DNA of 64,000 bases, from the NCBI GenBank assembly GCA_014218235.1, contig CM024753.1:174816348-174880347 (forward strand), written 5' to 3'. This DNA is from Colocasia esculenta (Eukaryota > Streptophyta > Magnoliopsida > Alismatales > Araceae). The position numbers and the translations under genes are program-made. The first letter of the stretch is position 1. Every line of letters begins with the position of its first letter. This document shows, in pieces, positions 1 to 11,583 of this stretch. Under the pieces are notes generated by a model, which was not told the origin of the DNA, searched no databases, and saw only the letters and a program-made list of their open reading frames with translations.

Positions 1-2
1 TC

Positions 3-3000
3 AAGGGTTTGGGGATAATCGGAACTAAGTACAAGTTGAAGGATGGCAAGATTGACATCAACAAGTTAAATGCTTTCAACCGAATTTTGCATTTCATAGT
101 TTGCCAGATCCTAGTACCAAGAGAGCAACTTTCTCCACTTGCCCTAGGCAGATTCAAATATGATGTTTTGGGCTATTCAGAATCAGGATATTAATATAGC
201 AAGTGATTATGAGAGGATGAAGTTTGCAACTGCAATGATTTGGACAAGAAGAACAAACTGAACGTGTCTTTACCATATGCTCACCTGCTGACAAAGATTT
301 TCCAACATTACAACATAAATTTGAATGGTGAAGTGTCAGAGAAGATGAGCCAAGCTATCAGGTCCAGAAACTTAAAGAAGAGCGGTTTTTCTCTAGTAGC
401 CGGTGTTTGGACAAAAACTTCAGTTGCAGAAGAAGAGGCCATTATCAAGGAAGCTCAAGAAATTCCTCAAATTCCAGAGGCAGAAGGAGAGGCAAGAGTG
501 AGGGTTGAAGACCCTGTTGTAGAGCCTCCAGCTGTCCTAGCAGTCCAAGAAGAGGCAGTAGAAATTAGAACAGAAGAACTAGTGGCAAGTGATAGTAGAA
601 TTGAAGACATTCCTCCCGAGCACATTGAGCTCGTAGGGCAGCTATTAGAGGTTGAGTCCCCCTCGACAGTTGTTGCTTCGATATTTCAAGAAGTGTTGGA
701 AACTGTCGCCAATATTCAGAGGGAGCAAGAAGAATTTATTCTAGAAGTTGTGGCACCAGGCCACAGTGATGTTCAGATGGAGGATGCTCTAGCTCAGGGG
801 GAGCATGTAGATGAAATGGAAAAGAAATTCAGAGGGAGCCCACAGTTAATGCCCTGCTGATCAGTTTCCAAGAAGGTCTTGTGGAGAGCACCTCTGATGG
901 TGTTGAAGGTGTTGATAAGGCCCGCCACCGTCTTAGAAGTAAAAGGAAGGGTGTGGCCACCAAAGTTCCATTACTAACCAGTAAGGCACACCGCAGATCC
1001 ATAAGAAGAAGAAGCTTAAAGTGAATATGAAGCCTATATTGAAAGATTAAATGCTCAAGGGGAGATTTTATGCTATGTTCAGTCCGATATTTCCTCCATT
1101 TTTATTAGCCAGAGCACTGGGGTCAAAGAGCTGGAAATGGTCAAAGCTATGCTGCGGGGAATGAAAAATGAGCTGGGAAGCATGAAGGAATTAGTGTCAA
1201 ATCTTTCAAATTTGGTGAGGGCGCAATTGTCTACTCCTGGCCCTCCTGCTCCCACTCCAATAGCTCCAGAGGTTCCACGGCCATCAGGGCCAAGTAATGA
1301 AGAAGCAGTCAGGCCACCAGGGCCTTCTGAAGAAACTGCCATGCCATCAGGGCAAGTTGGTGTTGAAGCTTCAGGGCCATCAGGGCCAATTGCAGTTGAG
1401 GAGTCAGGGCCTCTAGGGCCAGTAGTGGAAGAGTTAGGGCCATCAGGGCCAGTGGAATCAGCAGCCATAGCATTAAGAGTTGAAGTTTCAGTAGAAGCTA
1501 CTGTTGTGCCCCTAGAGTCTCCAGTTCCTTCACCTCTTCAGACTCCAGTTCCACCTTCTTCATCCACTGCACCTCCAGCCCCTGCCACCTTCAAACAACC
1601 CCTTCCAAAACATATTTCCTCACCTACACCATTTCCTACTACCTCCTCCTCTTCTCCTACCTCCTCTACTTTTATTCCTCCTCCTCCTATTTTTGAGGTT
1701 CCTCCAGCCTCATCTTCACTGGATCCTCATCTGCTGGTCCATCCTCAACTGGACCATCTGTCCCTCCTCCTTCTACTTCTTATTCTACTCTTCATCCACC
1801 CATTCCACCCTCATTCATAACTCTCATTCCAGAGGTGCTCGAATTCTGGGTGTGGTCATTGAGGACATCAAAGATGAGTTTGAAGAAGCAATTCTTCGCT
1901 CAGTCCTCTCCCTTCCTCTCATGTTCACAGATAGACCCTTCTAGTCCTGCTCCTAAAAAGAGGAAGTCTCAAAGGACCTTGCCCTCTCTTCTGAACCTCG
2001 TTTTCCACCCCTTTGGTTCTCTCTTTCTGTTGAAAATAGAAGGAGATCCATTTATTCTGAATTCCTACAGAAATGCACTTTTGCTACAGTATGTGGTCTT
2101 CCTCATCTCAACCTCACAGACCACCTCAACATTGTTCTCCCTCTTCCTCCTCTATCTAAACCTGATCAGTCTAAAAGTTTTTCCATGGCTGAATCTAAGA
2201 ATGAAGATCAGTGGGCTCGGGGCCATCAGTCCTTGTACAAGAAATTCATACTTACTAGATCTGACTGATTCCCTCATAGAGACCACCCTCTCACATTGAG
2301 TGAGTGGTTTGTCATTCATCATAATAATACCTGGGGTCCTTTCATCTAGAAGGAGATCAAGCTGGTCAGACACCTTCAAATGTTCAATGATTATCGATAT
2401 CTCAATAATCTGCTAGAGATTCAACTTGGTCAATTCAGAGGAGCCATAGCTCTATTCAGATCAGAAAATCCAGTCACACCTCCATCCAAGTGGATTTTGC
2501 TACTCTCCAACTCCCAGAGATTATGTTCCTACCTAAGATTCATTCCTTGGTCATGGATTCTGAAGTAGGTCCTATCATTTTTGAGAGGGTTGCTAGAGTC
2601 ATGGGCAGAATCTTCGTTCAGAAGGGCCATCCCCTTGCATTCCACAGATTCCTATTCAGAGAATACTATAGGGATCTATCAAATCTGCTGTGCTTGCTCC
2701 CCTCTTGTCTGAGTGTGAGAGGCTCTCTCCATCAGATTGGGAGAAGTACTACAACCAATCTGCTCAGCAACTAGCCAATCTGAACAGTTCATTATTTAAC
2801 TCTAGGAAGCCAACTCTTTCAGCTGAAGAATTCTTAGACCTCAACTCCATCTATCTTGTTCAGGATCCTTTTGCCATTTGGGTTGAAAGGTATAAAATTT
2901 TTGTTGGTTTGAAAAAGGAACTGAAGGAACTTCAGATCTTCTATCCAATTCCCATCGACCAGTTCCTACAACATGTCAGCTTTGGGACTTCCAGTTCTTA

Positions 3001-3220
3001 CAAGATGTCTCTTGGCAAGGATGAATATGCAAATTTCTTAGAAGCTCAAAGGCAACTTCACATCCAGTGAATGGTTCTTGTTATGGGGCCTTCCTACACT
3101 ATTGCCTGGGGTGTTTTTCAAATTCATTTTGAAGAGCATGAAGTCAAGGCTTAGCCCATCATTACTCGCCATGCCTCCCTTTTGTCACCTACCTTCTACA
3201 TCTCTGTACCCCCTCAGTGA
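3..3220 (+). pseudogene. Decayed ORF of a non-autonomous LTR element (putative plant transposon protein, Transposase_32-like)
   Basis: The reading frame is open from the window edge (start lies further left). Codons 3-194, then after frameshifts about 150-860, match in order the minus-strand protein at 62702-63559: the 'GIIG' start of the match, the 'RILHFIV...PR' segment, 'FWAIQ' in a shifted frame near 168-182, 'LPYAHLLTKIF' and 'INLNGE'. This is the layout of the plant Transposase_32-like family, which is known mainly from annotation and has no demonstrated activity. An acidic tail follows (about 430-860), then a proline/serine-rich low-complexity part (1137-1820), then a C-terminal domain (2690-3070) that resembles 60281-60727 in arrangement (a W..RY segment followed by a hydrophobic F-rich segment). 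No gag zinc knuckle, protease, RT or integrase is visible. Several frameshifts and stops make it non-functional. The 3' LTR follows at 3401, so this is element cargo, not a host gene. Confidence 0.72.
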
Positions 3221-3275
3221 TCAATGTAGTAATTAATTGGCTCCATTTATCATTCTTCACTTCTTTTCTTTTTGC

Positions 3276-3400
3276 TTAATGACAAAAATGGGGAGAAAAT
3301 AAACTATTTTGAAATACATTCCTAAAATTTAAGCATCAAATTTATTTCAGTACTTTATAGCTTTTATGTTATGTTTTGTCATCACCAAAAAAGGGGAGAT
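3276..3400 (+). other. Duplicated polypurine-tract region before the 3' LTR
   Basis: Two similar blocks lie about 100 bp apart: ATGACAAAAATGGGGAGAA near 3280 and AAAAAAGGGGAGA at 3387-3399. The second abuts the LTR start TGATGATCAG at 3401. A polypurine tract primes plus-strand DNA synthesis in LTR retrotransposons. The minus-strand element at the right edge has the same double arrangement. Repeated polypurine tracts are a known trait of Sirevirus-type copia elements, which suggests whose enzymes this element used (inference). Confidence 0.65.
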
Positions 3401-5613
3401 TGATGATCAGTCCATCTCCATATAATTTTATTTAATTATATATAATTTTGGTTATTAAAAATATTAAAAAAAATATTTCTAACAATCTTTTATAAAGTTC
3501 ATCCACAGGAAATAATCCAAGAAAAATCTGTAAGTAATTCTTACACACTGTTGATTAAAGTGTAGAGCATGCATTTCTTATAAGTCCACATCGATTTCCT
3601 TTATAAAATAATGATTTGAAACATCGATTTCGGCCTCACAATGATTTCATAAGTGAAACATCGATTTCATAAGTAAAACATCAATTTTGGCCTCACAACG
3701 ATTTCATAAGAAAATATCGATTTCGGCCTCACAACGATTTCATAAGTAAAACATCGATTTCGGCCTCACAACGATTTCTTAAGTGAAACATCGATTTCGG
3801 CCTCACAACGATTTCATAAGTAAAACATCGATTTCGGCATCACACAATTTCATAAGTGAAACATCGATTTCAGTCTCACATCGATTTCCTTATTGAAACA
3901 TAGATTTCGGTCTCATAACGATTCGATAAATGAAACAACAATTTGATAGCCATAACAATTTGCTCTCACTTAAAGAACGATTTGCCTATCTGTACAACGA
4001 TTTGCTTGTACATCGATTTGCTTATATCTGTACAACGATTTGTGTTCACAACGATTTGGTTCTACTTAAACATCGATTTGCTTATATCTGTACAATGATT
4101 TGTGTTCACAATGATTTGGTTCTACTTAAACAACGATTGGCTTATATCTGTACAACGATTTGCTTATATGTACAACGATTTACTTGTACATCGATTTACT
4201 TATATCTGTACAATGATTTGTGTTCACAACGATTTGGTTCTACTTAAACAATGATTTGCTTATATATGTACAATGATTTACTTATCTGTACAATGATTTG
4301 CTTGTACATCGATTTGTTTATATCTGTACAACGATTTGTGTTCACAACGATTTGGTTCTACTTAAACAACGATTTGCTTGAACAATGAAGTGTTAACACA
4401 ACGATTTCATAAGTAGAACATTGATCGCATCGACTTCATGAATACATTTATTATTCTCATGATATTCAAATATATTTTCAAAACTCTGTGGAGTTCAAGT
4501 CTTCCCGCGCACACTAAGATTTTGATCATTTCACACGAAATCTTCTTGCTTATTTGATATATCACATAAAGTCTTGATTTGTGTGAAGACATGATATCCT
4601 TTCCAGTTTGAGCATATCATTACTACACGTTTGCCAAAGTTGACTGACGACCAGACAAAAAGGTTGCCCAGGTATTTGTGTTTTAAGGCATGCAGGCTTC
4701 TTATAGTAAAGCACGTAAAGTATGGATCCATCAACCTGTTGAAAGGATAAAAGATTTAGAAGATCTTTTCTGAAGATGCAAAGACCAATCCAAGCATTTG
4801 TAGCTGCAAGCTAATCTCTGCATGCCTACGACCAGTCTCTCTAACGGACATAAAGCTGTGAGATAACGGGCATCTGAACGACTACTTCAACGGTCAAAAT
4901 ATGCTGCAGAGAATATATAGAAGACTGAAGACTCCATGAAAAACAACTTCAAGGTGCAATAGTGCCTCAGTGTGAATCATCTACAACTTGAGAGCATCAG
5001 AAAGAAGAGCTCTAGTTTTCACTCCATCTTTTCTTCAGCTCTTAGCTCTCAGCCTTTCATTGTTTAGACATTTTGAGAGCTTGTTGTTCTGAGAGATTTT
5101 TTCTAGTTCAAATCTTTCTCTATCAGACTTTGCCTCAGATCAAGCATTTTGTTGTAAGCTTGGTCTAGGGGCCTTTCGCCTTTCTATACATTCTTTTTGT
5201 GTGTTCCTCTTTAGACTGTGAAGAGAAGACCTATTGAAAATAGGTGGTTTTTTTTCCCTTCATTGAGAAAGGAAGACCTATGTATCAGGTGGCAGTTTGT
5301 ACCTCTTCTGGGTTTGAAGAGAAGGCCAGTTGCGGCTGGATGTGTAATGGTCCTTAAGGGACAATACTCTTGGTTAGTGAAATCCCAAGTTGTTGCTTGA
5401 GGATTGGACGTAGGACTCCTTGGGATAGGAGGTTCGAACCAGGATAAAATCCTCCTGTGTTTGTGTGCTTGCTTGTTTGTCTTCATTATCATTAACACTA
5501 ACTATCGATCATAGTGTTTTTTGTATTTAGCATTTTTATTGACAGGTTTTAATCTAAAAGAATTTTTAGAATCCCATTCACCCCCCCCCTCTGGGCTTGC
5601 TAGCTGGGCAACA
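3401..5613 (+). repeat. 3' LTR of the left non-autonomous copia-like element (family B)
   Basis: It starts TGATGATCAG right after a polypurine tract and ends GGGCAACA, 2213 bp later. A second copy of the family at 43001-45283 shares both ends and the internal order. Landmarks are a CG-motif array (3590-4440), a TATA-like AATATATAGA near 4914, three degenerate repeats of a GAAGACCT-containing unit (5200-5340), the Sirevirus-like 'gaaccaggataaa' block (about 5436) and a C-run followed by CTGGGC near the end. The 5' LTR is outside the window. The next five bases, CTAAC (5614-5618), continue family A, so they should be the target-site duplication. Confidence 0.85.
3590..4440 (+). repeat. Array of ATCGATTT / AACGATTT motifs in the U3 of LTR B
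   Basis: About 40 copies of CATCGATTT, AACGATTT and degenerate forms occur in about 850 bp. In the first part they alternate: 'atCGatttcggcctcacaaCG' gives 17 bp between CG steps, and the next gap (cataagtgaaacat) gives 20 bp. In the second part the linker changes to 'tctgtaca' and 'gtgttcac' words. The upstream LTR position suggests enhancer-like tandem elements, comparable in idea to the repeated boxes of tobacco Tnt1 LTRs; function is inferred. Confidence 0.8.
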
Positions 5614-7813
5614 CTAACACTTTTGGGCACACCTCCCAGGACCAACCTGGGCCCCTTATATTGCCAAGCATTAGTCATGTTGTTTATCGTTAGACCATCA
5701 GTCGAATGGCCATAGAGAGTACCAAGAATAGATGAGAGTAGTTGATGAATAGACGAGAGTGTGGAGAACATGAATAGATGAGCGAATAGAGTATAGATGA
5801 GAACTATAGGTCAATGCACGTAACACAACGTTAAACATGCGATAGTAACAGTTGCACAACACGCTTGATTGGTGCTGACAATCAGGTAGAATTCATTAAC
5901 CAACCACTAGCTATGCTACGAACATAGTCCAGAGGTCCGGCGTGATATCAAAGTAAGAGAGAACAATTCTAAGGTTGTTTGGATCATACTGATCCCTAAG
6001 GGTGTTATAGGTGTTGAGGGTACAACCAGCTCGTCGACCATGTGGGAATCCATGGCCAGAGGAGACTTACAGAGGCCTAAAACAAGGATTCACTAGTTTG
6101 GCAGAAGGAATATCTGACGGAGAGTTTGTCCAAGTCAAGAGAGAGTGTATATAGAAACAAGTTGCTTGACGTTCTAGAGGAATTCTAGAACAATGGAGCG
6201 TTGGTGACGGTGTTCCAAAACAACGAGAGAAACAAAGACAGTCCATTAAAAATAAGGCAATGATGTATATTTATTGAAGAAATTTACCAGATGTATTATG
6301 GAGTATCTTAAGTCAATGGATGGTTTAAGTGTGTGCATGTGTTAGAAGAATCATGGATATGAAAAGATCAAGTGTATGACTTTTAATAGCATAATTACAT
6401 GATCATAATTTAGACGAACCATTTACTATGTTTTCTGCATTAACATGATGTATAGAGACTGTAACAAGATAAGATCATGAAACTTCTAGGGTTTATGTAC
6501 AAAACTTTAGAAGGTGATGTACCCTTTAAATGAACGTGACAGGGTCTGTTGAGATCACGACAGGGCCTTTAAAGGATCGCGACAGGGTCCTTGGGACAGA
6601 CAGATAAAATGCGACACAAGGGCCTGTCGCATTCTGAACACGACAAGTTGCCTTGTCACGACCCCTCTTTGAGAACGCAACCTATCGTCATCGGGTCGTC
6701 GCATTCTCAGGGTTTATGCCTGAGCCCAAAAAGGAAATTGGATTTCCTTGATTGCAGTCCATGCTTTCCAAGGTTTGACACATGGGTGTTTAAAAATAGA
6801 AAAAATACACTTGAGAAAAAATCATGAAACAAATTTTAAACGAAACACTTGCAGAGTATATAGTAATAGAGCAATTTTGAATCTTATCACGGTATTAACA
6901 CTATGCTACTGGTTGTTCATGTCATGATGACCACAGAACATGACACAATGATGAAAAAAGATTAATTCAGAGAGGATAAAATGATAGAAATTGAGGAAAA
7001 GTATGTCATTAGTTTCCTAACATCAAGTAGCATGTACAGTAAAATTTCCATAGCACGAGATCAAGTGTAGATAGAGGATTAAAATAAACATGATGGTTGG
7101 GTACATGTTCTTAACAAAACTTCAAACATGAAATTGACATATAGGGATGATAGGGATGATAGAAATTGGGAAAGAGAGTGCTTTTGTTCCTGGATCAAGA
7201 ACAAACTATAGACGAGATTAATTTAATTTAGCTTGTGAGATTGCCTATCTTTGGTTGATGTAAACTCCTAGGGTTAAGAACTCCGAAGAACAGACTTGTA
7301 GGTCTTCTAGCAGCCTTCTCCTCACGAATTCCTCCTCCTATGGCCTCTTCTCCACGTCCAAGAAGTCCCAGCAGAGCAATAGGGTCAGCCATGAAGGGTT
7401 TGGGGTGTATTTATGCATCTAGTATGTTTATTTCTTAATACAACTCTAACTTCCCTTAAACTACGAATTTCCATGTTTATCCAACCTTCCTAGCTTTAAT
7501 ACTCCAAATTGGGTTGGGATGGGACTCCAATTTCGTGGCTAGCTAGTTAGGGTAGGGTTAGGAGTCCATTTTAGATTTATATGAGTCATATTAATGATTT
7601 ACTTGCCCTTTTTAATTTACGCAATAATAGAATTACAAATTTTATAGTATTTTCTTTTATTCTATCATTTAAAACTCCTATTTTGGCCCAATAACTTTTA
7701 TATGAACCATTTATTAAAGCCCATTACTTAATTTTGATTAATGGATTTTAATTAATTCATTTTCTCTAATATTTCTATTTTATTTATTTATTTAAAATTA
7801 TCGAGTTGCTACA
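5614..7813 (+). mobile_element. Gypsy-type LTR, family A, copy 1 (left part missing)
   Basis: This stretch aligns to the two other family-A copies: from 'cacttttgggc' (copy 2 near 18351, copy 3 near 41875), through the 'ccaggaccag' and 'tattgccaggcatt' blocks, to the shared end GTTGCTACA at 7813. It has no coding capacity. The first roughly 700 bp of the LTR are absent here because the left element inserted into it; the missing piece should lie left of that element's 5' LTR, outside the window. It carries GCGACA/TGTCGC inverted motifs around 6530-6720. Confidence 0.8.
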
Positions 7814-9329
7814 CATAGGATCACTAATGACTTATGAAATAAATTTGAAAAGAACTGAAGAATAAATGGCAAATGCTAAACCAACCGCACTCAAAGCCTC
7901 AATAAGTGGAAAAGACAAAGAGAAAGAAATTAATGTTTCTGAATCATCTGAATCACTGATGACTTATATCTGCTGGCTTGGTGACGACGTGTCTGGTCAT
8001 CGCGAATTAGGTTCGACTGGGTTGTTTGGTTTAGTGGCGATGTATTGAGCCGTCGCGTTTATGTCGTGACCTTGGACCCTGTCGCGGTCAGCTTGTTGAC
8101 GTGACTGATGGGGTTGTTGTGATTTGAAAGGCGACGTCTGTGTCCATCACGTTTTAGTGTCTGAGGTGTGTTTGTGATGGTTGTGCTGTGATGGTCTGGT
8201 GTGGACCTAGCCTTGGCTGTTTAAGGTTATTTTAAGTTGTTCCAAGTTGATTAATGTTAGTAAAGCATGTTATAGGTTTAATGGCTTGGTTTATGGTTAA
8301 TTTGTGAGTTATGTTGATTACGTTATTTATGTTAATCATGTTAATTATGCTATTCATGTTAAGTACATTCTTATGTTGTGGTTTATGTGCGTAGAGGTGT
8401 GTTGCTAAGGAGGTCATGAAATGACCAATGTCAGGCAAGGTTATAATGTGGTCATGTGGTTTATGTGTATAGTGATGTTTAGTTGCTTGGAGGTCACGTG
8501 GTGACCAGTGTCGAGCCAATTATGATATGTGTATCATGGTATATAAGTTTTATAGCTATGTTAAGTGATCGGCGTGGCTTGTGTGTTTGCCAAGTGTGGT
8601 TGTCCGGTGCCTATTCCGGAATGCTTCTCTAGTCGGGTGTAGACACGTCAGAATTAACAGCATATTGAGTAAATTTCATGTTATACTGCAATGCCTCAAA
8701 GTGGTTCTCCTCAATTAACCATTTGAGCAATTTTTCTATTTTTTTGGATTTTATAAGATTTTTAGGAGTTTTTCTATGGCTTTCGGGGGGTCCTCTGTGC
8801 ATAAGTTGAATCACGACTGACATAGTAGTCGCGGTTTAGGAAGTTGATCCGCAACGGGTAGAGCCGTCGCGTATTAGGTTCCTATTCAGACTTCCGATAT
8901 GTTTTATAATTGTGTCCGTTAAAGTCGTCGCATTTAAGAATTTCCATATTCGATTTTTGGCAATTTCCAAAATAGTTTTTAGAAAGATTTTGTTGCTAAA
9001 TATAAATGCGTCCACTCAGGTTGTTGCATTTTTAACCTTCCATTATTCAAAAGATCGATTCCTATCAAAAGATCGATTCTTTTCAAAACACGACAACTCC
9101 TTTCGTCGTGATTCATAATTTCCATTTATTAATTTGGCAAGAATCCGATCAATATTGGAAGTGTTAGAAGCGCGATGGCTCATGTGGTCGCGATTTTGAT
9201 GACTGCTATATTCGAAGTTTGGAAAGAGCCAGTCGAAGTAAGGAAGGTTTTTAACTGCGACACGTTAGTCGGTCGCAGTTCATATTAAGAGGCAACCACT
9301 GTGTTCGTCACGATTTACGTTTTTACCCC

Positions 9330-9336
9330 TATAAAT
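9330..9336 (+). promoter_or_regulatory. TATA box of the Tat-like LTR
   Basis: TATAAAT lies within 'acccctataaatgaaccccc'. The equivalent place in the second LTR reads the same apart from one or two bases (40313-40319). In both copies an A/G-rich or G-rich segment follows about 25 bp downstream, where transcription would begin. Confidence 0.6.
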
Positions 9337-10014
9337 GAACCCCCGTAGCCATTGTTTTAAGAGAGAGTCCAAGTACTGAGGTGAACCCCTGCTGCATTCC
9401 CTAGTCATCAAGTCCGGGATTTGAAGAAAAGAACTCTCTCAAGCAAGCTTCAAGTGTTCTTCAATTGGAGGATTGTTCTCCAACCTCTCAAGTTCATTGG
9501 AACAAGGAGGATGAGTCTTCTTCTTCCTCTTCTTCAGCAAACACTACTGCGCCTGGGATTCTCTTGGTTAGATCCCCTTCTCTCCTTCTTGTTCTTTAAT
9601 TCATCTTTAGTACATTCATCACACCATCATCATAGTTTCTCACACACTCACTTCATTCATCTCACACCTACACTCTTTAGGGGTTTTACACCACCTCCAC
9701 AAGGTGTGTTCAAGCCCATGCATGCAAGTTTTTTCTACTTCTTTTGAATTTGGTTCTACAAAACTTGGCCTAATCATTCTTTTCACTTGTTTGTGTATTT
9801 CTCTCTTTTTGCAAGGTAACCAAATCTGTTAAAGTCGTCTCCGCCGGCCGGCCGGTTGGAGAAGTAAGAGTCAACCCACCCATCTCTCCTGCGATCTTCG
9901 AGTGAAGGTAAGTAATCTGCCTTTCGCTCTCTCCTTCGATACCCATGTGTACATGCCGATCACACCTCCATCTATAGTGCACACACACACCCTCTTTCTC
10001 CAATATTTTCTTTA

Positions 10015-10017
<3 letters not shown>

Positions 10018-10055
<38 letters not shown>
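10018..10055. repeat. (TA)n microsatellite
   Basis: Uninterrupted TA dinucleotide run of about 38 bp inside the Tat-like leader. The second copy of the leader (40800-41000) lacks it. Confidence 0.95.
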
Positions 10056-10058
<3 letters not shown>

Positions 10059-10675
10059 TAATTATTTCTTTGTGGCGTATTAAGCACGTTCACAAATTGA
10101 CGATCACAGTAGGACTCTTTTCATTTTAATTGTTTGGTTACCACTCCTTTGGCATCCACGTGTGCCCCTCCTTCGACACCCATGCGTGTCACTCCTTTCG
10201 TACCCTACACAGTACAATTCCCCTCCCCTCGTACCCCATGCGGTACTCCTTGAAACTCTCATGATTACCAAGTTGTGTTGTGCTTTTTTCCCATGAAGTT
10301 TAATTATATAAAAAAAATCGTCATCCTGCCCCCTTCCCCTTTTACTTACCTTCACTTGAAAAAAAGCATCACTATTTGACTCTTATTTCTCTAATTGGTT
10401 GGCCATATAGCATGATTGTTTGATTTACTACTTTATATAAACTCTCCGTTGCTTTTGTAAGGCCCTCAAATTTTGTTCATATTATGCTTATTTAATTTTG
10501 TGCATATTATAAGTATTTATTTACTTATGTGCATATGTATATATATGTTTATTTCTGTGCATGTAATATGTTCATTTAAATGTACATGTAGTATTTAATT
10601 ATTGATGTGCATAGTGTATTTATTTATTATGTGTATGTATGTTTAATGGATATTTCTGTATTCTGCCCGAAATCT

Positions 10676-11455
10676 TAGTTAACGTCAACATCCATTGACG
10701 TTAAGGGCAAGTTGACGGCAACCTGTGTGCTGTTGACTGCATGGTCGGAGGAGATAGACGTCCAGATTGATGGACGCCTACTTCCAGTTAACGGCAACAA
10801 AGTGGCCGTTTACTTCTCCGGTTATGTTGCGATTCCAGATCTGAAAACGGCTGCATTTTCCCCGAGTCCTGATTAGGAAACCCATCCCAACGGTAGGAAA
10901 ACCTAATCCTAGGCGCACCCCGACCCTTAAACCTATAAAACCTAGTGTTTTCGGCCAGATTAGGTCCTTGGCTAAAAGGAAAACCTAGGGTTTCTTGTGA
11001 GAAAACCAGATTTTTGCAAAGCTTGATCCGACGATTGGGGAGGTCTTCTGGTGATCTTCTTCGACTGGGAGATACTCCAAGTGTTGTAGAAGCTTCCCCG
11101 ACTCTGGAGGACCTTCTGTGCAGGCGTGAAGAACTGATTTGGGGTTGCAAGTCTCACTTTCTTGGCTTGGCCGAGGAGGGCTTCTTCAACAAATCAAACC
11201 CTTTAGAGATTTATTTCCACACAAGTAATCGAGGGGTATCATCCCTAGACATGTCCTTTAGGTCTAAGACATTTTTCTGGATTTTATTCGTGTCCTGGAA
11301 CCCCCAATTCTCCTTTTTATTTGAGTTTGGTCTGCACTTTCTGCAGATAGGAGGTTGACGGCAACCTTGTTGCCGCCAAGTTCTTGAGTTGACGACAACA
11401 TCCTGTGCCGTTAACCCATGTTGACGGCAAGGGCCTTGCCGCCAAGTTCTTCAGG
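10676..11455 (+). repeat. Inverted TTGACGGCAA / TTGCCG motifs around the H promoter
   Basis: Upstream of the TATA box: AACGTCAA-CATCCA-TTGACGTT (a perfect palindrome with a 6-bp spacer, about 10681-10702), TTGACGGCAA and later TTAACGGCAA. Downstream: TTGACGGCAAC-CTT-GTTGCCGCC and TTGACGGCAAGG-GCC-TTGCCGCC. The same set is present in the 3' LTR with a few substitutions, so the motifs belonged to the active element. Confidence 0.8.
10934..10940 (+). promoter_or_regulatory. TATA box of the H 5' LTR
   Basis: TATAAAA within 'cttaaacctataaaacctag'. It is identical in the 3' LTR at 28942-28948. Confidence 0.6.
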
Positions 11456-11583
11456 TTTTTTAGAACTGTGGTCTTGAACTATGTGCTGTGATTTTCAAAC
11501 TTCTGGTTGTCTGTACATGCTGTGAAAATTAGGGTTTGTCAGGTATGGTCTTTAGGTCATATCATGAGGTTCTGTTGAATTTT

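Larger units (their letters stand above)
7814..10455 (+). repeat. LTR and leader of an old Tat/Ogre-like gypsy element, 5' part
   Basis: No credible gene. Homology to 39300-41221 is seen at 'aaatttcat...a(t/c)aatgcc' (8674 and 39668), at the TATA region 'tataaatgaaccccc' (9330) versus 'tataaatggaccccc' (40313), and in later splice-like and C-rich parts. Many CG words of the form gtcGCGatt/cgTCGCg precede the TATA box, as in an LTR U3. From 8280 to 8540 there is a degenerate repeat of 'ggaggtca(t/c)g...gaccagtgtc'. The region ends where chromovirus H is inserted and resumes at 32569, followed by a Tat-type gag. The exact left LTR end was not found. Confidence 0.55.

Noticed and set aside
1079..1468. 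Minus-strand ORF opposite the proline/serine-rich region
   Set aside because: Mirror of a low-complexity repeat on the plus strand (repeated 'ggccatcagggcca' words); the plus strand fits the element's gene order.
3590..4440. CRISPR-like regular repeat array
   Set aside because: Words are short (8-9 bp), degenerate and without unique spacers of constant length; the setting is a plant LTR with no cas genes.
7866..8048. Small plus-strand ORF of 60 codons
   Set aside because: No recognised domain and no partner in the second Tat-like LTR; the surroundings are LTR or leader sequence.
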